DNA of 9,159 bases from Candidatus Woesearchaeota archaeon (GTDB taxonomy: Archaea; Nanobdellota; Nanobdellia; Woesearchaeales; UBA525). This document shows, in pieces, positions 1 to 4,924 of this stretch; position 1 is the stretch's first letter, and every line of letters begins with the position of its first letter. The position numbers and the translations under genes are program-made. The notes beneath the pieces are model-generated. The model saw only the letters and a program-made list of their open reading frames with translations, was not told the origin of the DNA and did not search any database. Where the stretch lies: assembly GCA_013331575.1 (NCBI GenBank), contig DUGD01000057.1, positions 1-9,159 on the forward strand, read 5' to 3'.

Positions 1-1161
1 TTGCATCCCGCCCGCGCTGCCTGTGCTCGTGCGAAGCCCGACACTTCCGATGCGCACATCACCGAGATAGACCACATTGAGGTCTTCGCCTGTAACGCGA
101 CCCGGATAGTACGGACTGCATTTCTCGAGCTTGCCGGGGTCGTACACAGTACCGGTGCCGACGTTTCTCACATTGATATGGAAGATTATCTTGCGCGGAG
201 TGTTCTCCTGCTCGACACTGGTGATAGCGACTGGTGCGCCGTTGCCGCCGCCCCATGTGCGCGATTGCGGCGTGCAGACCTTGCGGTTCTCGGACGTCGG
301 ATCGGGATCGACGCAGATAATGGGGTCTGCGAATGTAGTGTATTGGTAGCAAGAGGTGAGGAGTAGGTTCTGCGTCGTCTGGTCGAGCCCGACAGGCCAG
401 TCGACTATCTTGCCGTGGTAGTTCATGTATGTGCGTTCGCCGCCAGGGAACTCATAGGTGTTGCCTGCGAGTAGGAACTCTTGTCCGCCGTTCTTGCGGT
501 AATCGAGCGCTGAGAGGAGCGCGATGAAGAGGCGTCCATGCTGGAAGTAATCGAGGTACGCCTCCATGCCGTTGATGTTCATGACGAAGTTACTACCGGC
601 CGGACCGTCTTGGTAATTAACGCTAATGTCGAATTTCTGCGGGTCGAACCATTGTGTTCCACCAAAGCGCGCAGAGATGCCATTGACGAGTTCGGCGATA
701 TTGTCTATCTTGAGCGATGTTATCCCACCGTCCTTCGTACCAGATACCTCGACGCCGTCGCAGCGGAAGATGCCGCCGAGCTGTCCCCAACCGACATTGC
801 CGATGCTAATACCACACCCGCCTAATGCTCCGCCAGTGATGGGAATCTCGTCGAAGACCAAAAGTCTCGGGTCGTAGCCGCTGATGAACACACCACCACG
901 GGAGAAAGAGGCGCCTTTGTTCGCCACCTCGACACTCATCGTGAACGCGTTGCTCGCGACATCATCAGGACCGTAGTAATAGAGCCGCGTAGGGATGTTG
1001 TCGTATTTCGTGACGATACCCTGCTTGCCGACATAGTATTTCGAGTAGTCGTTGTTCTTCGTGTTCTCGTTACGGCTACCGCCGATAGAACATCCTGCGA
1101 GCATAACCATCGCTATGATCGCGACCGCGACGAAAACCGACTTCACATTGCGTGACTGCAT
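1..1161 (-). CDS. Surface lipoprotein with NKGA/YDP ectodomain, 3' end cut by the window
   Basis: An uninterrupted minus-strand frame of 387 codons runs from ATG at 1161 to the window edge; no stop is reached, so the C-terminus is missing. Residues 1-24 form a lipoprotein signal: a short basic n-region, a hydrophobic stretch (about 9-21) and lipobox LAGC with acceptor Cys24, followed by a Gly/Ser/Asn-rich tether. The remainder looks like secreted beta-sandwich modules and is paralogous to the N-terminal third of the 1142-aa protein encoded upstream. Shared landmarks in the same order are NKGA (81-84), YDP (96-98), CYxYTT (271-276), Cys283, Cys296, GGxGAP (about 305-310) and Cys348. No enzymatic motif is visible in the part present, but the paralogue carries its catalytic domains much further downstream, so one could lie beyond the edge. 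It appears to have its own promoter (1209-1223). No Shine-Dalgarno sequence sits at normal distance; the predicted leader is short. The coding frame and lipobox are clear; the function is unknown. Confidence 0.88.
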   Translation of the reverse strand, partial: MQSRNVKSVFVAVAIIAMVMLAGCSIGGSRNENTKNNDYSKYYVGKQGIVTKYDNIPTRLYYYGPDDVASNAFTMSVEVANKGASFSRGGVFISGYDPRLLVFDEIPITGGALGGCGISIGNVGWGQLGGIFRCDGVEVSGTKDGGITSLKIDNIAELVNGISARFGGTQWFDPQKFDISVNYQDGPAGSNFVMNINGMEAYLDYFQHGRLFIALLSALDYRKNGGQEFLLAGNTYEFPGGERTYMNYHGKIVDWPVGLDQTTQNLLLTSCYQYTTFADPIICVDPDPTSENRKVCTPQSRTWGGGNGAPVAITSVEQENTPRKIIFHINVRNVGTGTVYDPGKLEKCSPYYPGRVTGEDLNVVYLGDVRIGSVGLRTSTGSAGGMQ

Positions 1162-1208
1162 AAAGATGCTACCCGGGGCCTCACCGACGATATCACCGTC
1201 ATAACGGC

Positions 1209-1223
1209 TTTTTAAATGTTTGG
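1209..1223 (-). promoter_or_regulatory. Archaeal-type promoter (BRE plus TATA box)
   Basis: Read on the minus strand this is CCAAACATTTAAAAA, an A-rich BRE-like element directly followed by a TTTAAAAA TATA-like box. This agrees with the general archaeal pattern of a purine/A-rich BRE next to TTTAWATA. Transcription would begin about 25 nt downstream, near 1187, leaving a leader of roughly 25 nt before the ATG at 1161. A bacterial reading (for example TTATGA at about 1199-1204 as a -10 box) lacks a convincing -35 partner. The match is by eye; no start site has been mapped. Confidence 0.55.
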
Positions 1224-1259
1224 ACGGTGTAGACTAGAAGACTGGTTGTGGGTTCTGCC

Positions 1260-1418
1260 TGTTGTGGCGGCGTTCGTACGACAGCAGTCCATAAACGACT
1301 GTCGTCGGCTGCGGCCAAATGACGACAGTCTGGATAACGCCAAGGTTTGACTACGGAGTAGACGAACCAACAAACGAAGTGAGTGCGGAGTGAGTATGGA
1401 GTGACTAAGGCCACAACA
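1260..1418. other. Candidate structured RNA or DNA element with enclosing stem
   Basis: A perfect 9-bp pairing between TGTTGTGGC (1260-1268) and GCCACAACA (1410-1418) would enclose two local hairpins. The first is a perfect 10-bp stem, GACTGTCGTC (1297-1306) with GACGACAGTC (1321-1330). It is extended by GGC (1307-1309) with GCC (1314-1316) around a TGCG loop, leaving AAAT (1317-1320) bulged. The second is GGTT-TGA-CTAC-GGA-GTAG-ACG-AACC (1344-1368), two 4-bp helices around a 3x3 internal loop with a triloop. On the plus strand the first loop is C(UGCG)G, a member of the stable UNCG class, which weakly favours a plus-strand RNA. If transcribed on the minus strand it would be in the 3' untranslated region of the upstream operon, because it lies upstream of the 1209-1223 promoter. 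It resembles no RNA family I recognise. A DNA-level role, such as a protein-binding site, is equally possible. Confidence 0.4.
1376..1408. repeat. Three imperfect 11-bp tandem repeats
   Basis: Three consecutive 11-bp units read GAAGTGAGTGC (1376-1386), GGAGTGAGTAT (1387-1397) and GGAGTGACTAA (1398-1408) on the plus strand, sharing the core GRAGTGAST. Related single copies lie nearby: GGAGTAGACGA at 1355-1365 and GGAGACTAA at 1421-1429. The 11-bp spacing is close to one DNA helical turn, so the copies would face the same side of the duplex, as iterated regulator sites do. It lies between the operon end and the next promoter. Confidence 0.55.
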
Positions 1419-1451
1419 TTGGAGACTAATTACGAATAAGGGAATGCGGTT

Positions 1452-1481
1452 AGCAGGGACATACCTTCAGCAATGACATAC
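1452..1481. repeat. Spaced 13-bp direct repeat
   Basis: AGCAGGGACATAC (1452-1464) and AGCAATGACATAC (1469-1481) match at 11 of 13 positions and are 17 bp apart from start to start. They lie 14 to 43 bp past the stop codon of the 1142-aa gene. No function can be assigned. A chance repeat is possible, though it adds to the concentration of short repeats in this intergenic region. Confidence 0.4.
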
Positions 1482-1495
1482 GCTATCGCACAAAG

Positions 1496-4400
1496 TCATG
1501 CGCACTGAATTATGCCGTAATACGAATTGCTGGTGGACAGAGTCGATTTCGAAATGGTGCGTCTCTTCACCGTATCGCCCATGTTCCCGCCAATCACAGT
1601 GACTGCAGTCGGCGTGACATCTACCACAACATCGCAATGCGTGTTTCGTTGCCCGGCGGGCATGTCATAGGTCGTCGGACACCCGCCTTCTCTGCACGCG
1701 CAGACGACATCACCGGGCTGTAGAGAACTCGTCGCACTCATGGGCGCTGTTTTGCAAGAGTATCTTGTCGGGTTATCGCGGATCGCTGTGAAATAGTTCC
1801 AGTGAGCGCAGTTGTAGGGGAAGTTCACACCAGCATCCTTCATGACGTAGGATATGAACGCCGCGGACCAAGGAACCGCTTTGCATGTGGATTTCGGGTC
1901 GCAGCGTCCTGCAGAATAATACTCGTTCACTCTGTCCACCACCGCCTCATCGCATTCGTTCTTGGTGCCTTGATTGAAATAAGCCCATTCCTCCGCGGCC
2001 GAAGTCGCTATCAGCGATTTCTTCGCCGCAATAGCAGTATCTTCGACCGATGCAGGCGCTTTCGCTATCGCTTCGGGGCTTGGATCGAGTGCGGCGTAGT
2101 ACGTCATGATGCGTTCCACGTACTGCTTGACCTCTTTGGCCTTGTTCGCCCGTGCGGATTCGGTGCTCCAGTATTTCAAACAGCAACGCCCGTTCTGGTC
2201 TGCGATGCATACCTTGGCGCAGTCGTCGCATCCTTTCTTGCAGTAGGCCTGCAGTACCACGGTGCTGTCCATCGCGGCCGATATATCATCCCAATTGGGT
2301 TTCACCTTACCGGTCTTTCGTATCGCGTTGAGCACGAGACCCTCCCCACCGTTGTATGCCGCGAGTCCGACACGGACCTCATCATCGAAATCGTGGTATC
2401 TTTTGAGCCATTTTATCTTGTCTGCGAAGAGGAGAGGCGCTGCCTTCGCGCTCTTGTAAGGGTCGAAACGAGGGTCGCTTGCGCACTTGGTACCGCTCAC
2501 GATGCAGCGCGCGGCCGTGCCGCACACACCGCGGCAATCGCTGCGGAGCCCGTCGCCGAATATGGTCTTGTATTGCTTGGCGGTCGAGTATTCGAACTGG
2601 CCGATACCGGCGCAACCGCTCTGGCTGTTGATGATGAGCGGGTTCCCGCCCGATTCTTGCGTGAAGATCGCTACCATGAGGTCGGGGTCGACGTTGTTCT
2701 TCACGGCCTCGCTACGTATCGTCTCCATGAGACCACGGTACTTATTGATGTTGTCTATGGTGCGCAGCACATCGCCGCGAGGGTCCTTGATGAGGCTGCT
2801 TTTCACAGTGGTGACCGGGACCTTTACTGCGGATGGGGCGCAGCAGTATTTCGAGCCGGTACAGAGTCCGGTGAAGCATTTCTTGCTGTCTTTCGCCGCG
2901 TCGCATTGCGTCTTCGTGCAAGAGCAACTGTATCCGCGGATGTAGTCTCTGACGCCGTCGGGCGCTCCTTCCGGATTGTGCGCGTAGAACTCGCACATTT
3001 CAAGTGGTTCGCCCGTGTCTTTGTTGACTATCTGTACGTCCTCTATCTTCTGGGTTTCCGAGAGTTGCATAGTCGGCACTGGGACCTCTTCTTTCACATC
3101 GAAGACGGCCGGTTCCTCGGGACTGCCAAGATCGTACCCCGGATCCTCCTGCGAATCTTCAGGTTCGTAGTTCGAACTGCTGAGAGTGTATCCGGGAGGG
3201 ATGACTGATTTTATCTTCTCGAGCGTGATATCGTACGTGAGCGCTACCTTCTCGAACTCCTTGGGGATGTTGATTACGGCCGCACCTTGCGAAGAGGAAC
3301 CTGCATCGCCCGACACACTGCCCGTAGAGGTTTCATCGATGAACGTCCCGGTTTCGATGTTCCCTATCGGATCTATGGGCGTATTTCTGACCGCTGCATC
3401 GTAGATAATGACTCCGTCGGAGATGGTGGGCGGGCTTGCGATGGCAGTAGCTCCCGACGTCCCCACGATAGTCATCGTTGTCCTTGATTCGGGAAGCGAG
3501 AAGTACTCAGCGTCCAGGATAGCGATGTCGGGCATCTCGTATTGACTTGTGGTCGCTACATCGGGAACACTATCGGATGGTTGGCCTGCGGAGGAAGGCG
3601 GTTGTACTATCGCCGGACCGTATGATTCCGACGTGGAGAGCATCTTGAGCGTCGCGTCCACTTCGGCAGGCGTATAGGTCGCGCCTGATGGTTTGCTCAC
3701 CGATTTCTCTTGACGGACCGCTGTCTCTATCGCTGTGCTCAAGTATGTGGCGCCGGTAGCGCGCTGCGTCATCCATGATGGGAATTCATCGTATACAGTC
3801 CCCGGTGTCCGTTCGATGCTTATCGGCATCTTCGCGGACGCCTTGTAGATATAGGATATGTTGACTTGGAGCGTTGATTGGAAGTTCTGTGTCGCGCTAA
3901 AGACCGCGTCCGAGAGCGCTGTTTGCGGGACGGTACAGGATACTTCCGCAGTCCCTTCGTAGAGCCGTACGATACCCGCCTCTTTGGTGAGCGCAGTATT
4001 GCCGCAGACGAGTTCGGTGCTGAGAAGCCACGCTCGTACTCGCACCGCGCTCAGCTGTTCGCGGGGGATGCTCTTGAGCAGGCATGCGCTCTCGAGCGGG
4101 AGCGTGTCCGGTCCTACGAGGTAGCCGCCGCCTACGTCTTTGATGGTGATGAGGAACTCCGGTTTTATCATCTCCGCGCGGGTCTCTCGGTCATAGAGCG
4201 GTATGGAGCGAGTCTCTACTTTGGTGACTGCAATAGGCGCTCCTTGGCCGCCGCTGAACGTGAGATCCTCCTGTTTACAGGATTGCGCCCGCTCGTTCTC
4301 CTGGTAGATGTTCGTGTCGATGCAGACATCCGCGCCGAGGCTTGTGGTGTACGAGTAGCAGACGCTCGCGGTGAGGTCGGTGTCTGGCGATTCCCGTTGG

Positions 4401-4924
4401 CCGAGTATCTTCTTCGCGAAGAACGCGGCGTCGGAAGGCATGATGAACGTCGTCTTCTGCCCTTCACGGTAGTAGATAGACCTTCCTTCGATGCCTGTGT
4501 TGTCGAAATCGTAATCACGAGGGTCGTAGGGGGTCTTGCCACCGCCGATGTATAGTGGATCGTACGAGAATGTGAGCCGCATATCGTTGTAGTCGACGTT
4601 CGTCGCCCCTTTGTTGTGCACCTCTACTCGTACTGGGAACGGACGGTCTTCGTAGACGCTTGCTGCGGGGGCATTCTTCATGAACACTATGGAGAGGCCC
4701 TCTGTCCCGCGATATTGTTGGAAGACGCTTCCTGATCCGCCGCCTCCGCAGCCAGAGAGAACAAGCATGAGCAGTATCGTGCCGAACACTCCGAAAGAGA
4801 CGGCGAGAGATGCGCTCCGTTGCAACGAGCAATCCGATGGCCTATCTGATGATTGATGATATGATGATCTACGAGATAATGATTGGCGAGATGACCGGCT
4901 TGACGTTCTATCGGGGCGGCGCAT
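1496..4924 (-). CDS. Lipoprotein with SLT lytic transglycosylase and DUF2272 domains
   Basis: This 1142-aa secreted protein is predicted to cut peptidoglycan. Residues 1-45 are a long Ser/Arg-rich basic stretch, 46-58 are hydrophobic, and lipobox LSGC gives lipidation at Cys59. Residues 70-370 are Cys-bearing beta modules shared with the neighbouring lipoprotein (NKGA 104-107, YDP 121-123, CYSYTT 189-194, GGQGAP 225-230). Residues about 400-640 are a Ser/Thr/Pro/acidic linker, and 644-695 hold eight cysteines. The SLT domain spans about 725-885: ESGGNP with predicted catalytic Glu757, GIGQF (773-777) and AAYNGG (855-860), with a four-Cys insert at 797-814. Six more cysteines follow (895-915). 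Residues about 975-1142 match DUF2272, with PWSAAFIS (1018-1024 region), His1041 and HCD (1097-1099). This family belongs with NlpC/P60-CHAP-like hydrolases. The start follows the previous stop directly and has AGGTGA five bases upstream. A TTG at 4825 would give a more conventional signal peptide. By analogy it may be a VirB1-type hydrolase. The SLT call is secure; DUF2272 is probable. Confidence 0.93.
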   Translation of the reverse strand: MRRPDRTSSRSSRQSLSRRSSYHQSSDRPSDCSLQRSASLAVSFGVFGTILLMLVLSGCGGGGSGSVFQQYRGTEGLSIVFMKNAPAASVYEDRPFPVRVEVHNKGATNVDYNDMRLTFSYDPLYIGGGKTPYDPRDYDFDNTGIEGRSIYYREGQKTTFIMPSDAAFFAKKILGQRESPDTDLTASVCYSYTTSLGADVCIDTNIYQENERAQSCKQEDLTFSGGQGAPIAVTKVETRSIPLYDRETRAEMIKPEFLITIKDVGGGYLVGPDTLPLESACLLKSIPREQLSAVRVRAWLLSTELVCGNTALTKEAGIVRLYEGTAEVSCTVPQTALSDAVFSATQNFQSTLQVNISYIYKASAKMPISIERTPGTVYDEFPSWMTQRATGATYLSTAIETAVRQEKSVSKPSGATYTPAEVDATLKMLSTSESYGPAIVQPPSSAGQPSDSVPDVATTSQYEMPDIAILDAEYFSLPESRTTMTIVGTSGATAIASPPTISDGVIIYDAAVRNTPIDPIGNIETGTFIDETSTGSVSGDAGSSSQGAAVINIPKEFEKVALTYDITLEKIKSVIPPGYTLSSSNYEPEDSQEDPGYDLGSPEEPAVFDVKEEVPVPTMQLSETQKIEDVQIVNKDTGEPLEMCEFYAHNPEGAPDGVRDYIRGYSCSCTKTQCDAAKDSKKCFTGLCTGSKYCCAPSAVKVPVTTVKSSLIKDPRGDVLRTIDNINKYRGLMETIRSEAVKNNVDPDLMVAIFTQESGGNPLIINSQSGCAGIGQFEYSTAKQYKTIFGDGLRSDCRGVCGTAARCIVSGTKCASDPRFDPYKSAKAAPLLFADKIKWLKRYHDFDDEVRVGLAAYNGGEGLVLNAIRKTGKVKPNWDDISAAMDSTVVLQAYCKKGCDDCAKVCIADQNGRCCLKYWSTESARANKAKEVKQYVERIMTYYAALDPSPEAIAKAPASVEDTAIAAKKSLIATSAAEEWAYFNQGTKNECDEAVVDRVNEYYSAGRCDPKSTCKAVPWSAAFISYVMKDAGVNFPYNCAHWNYFTAIRDNPTRYSCKTAPMSATSSLQPGDVVCACREGGCPTTYDMPAGQRNTHCDVVVDVTPTAVTVIGGNMGDTVKRRTISKSTLSTSNSYYGIIQCA

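Larger units (their letters stand above)
1162..1495. other. Repeat-rich 334-bp intergenic region
   Basis: This is the only gap of more than 300 bases between credible genes. It separates the stop codon of the hydrolase lipoprotein gene (1496) from the start of the second lipoprotein gene (1161). It contains a promoter (1209-1223), a set of inverted repeats (1260-1418), an 11-bp tandem repeat (1376-1408) and a spaced 13-bp repeat (1452-1481). A GTG-initiated frame of 71 codons crosses most of it on the minus strand (1414-1199), but it overlaps the promoter and the hairpins and has no ribosome-binding site, so I do not call it. I see no tRNA, and no T-rich archaeal terminator that I would defend. 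Confidence 0.8.

Noticed and set aside
1..825. Plus-strand frames opposite the second lipoprotein
   Set aside because: The minus frame has a lipobox and matches its paralogue, so the plus frames are shadows.
1297..1330. Hairpin as an intrinsic terminator
   Set aside because: No T-run follows on either strand, so it does not fit a bacterial intrinsic or an archaeal oligo-T terminator.
1344..1380. tRNA T-arm-like GGTTCGTCTACTCC on the minus strand
   Set aside because: No acceptor stem, D arm or anticodon arm can be fitted around it.
1199..1414. 71-codon minus-strand frame in the intergenic region
   Set aside because: GTG start without ribosome-binding site; it runs through the hairpins and the TATA box, and its composition is unlike the neighbours.
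1376..1481. CRISPR-like array
   Set aside because: Repeats are 11-13 bp, degenerate and adjacent or only 17 bp apart, with no spacer-length regularity and no cas genes.
1802..3208. 468-codon open frame on the plus strand
   Set aside because: It is antisense to the transglycosylase gene, whose domains are unmistakable. Strong C/G third-position bias produces long shadow frames; the product is Arg/Val/Ala-rich with no motif.
3878..4555. 225-codon plus-strand frame
   Set aside because: Antisense shadow of the lipoprotein ectodomain, with biased composition and no start signal.
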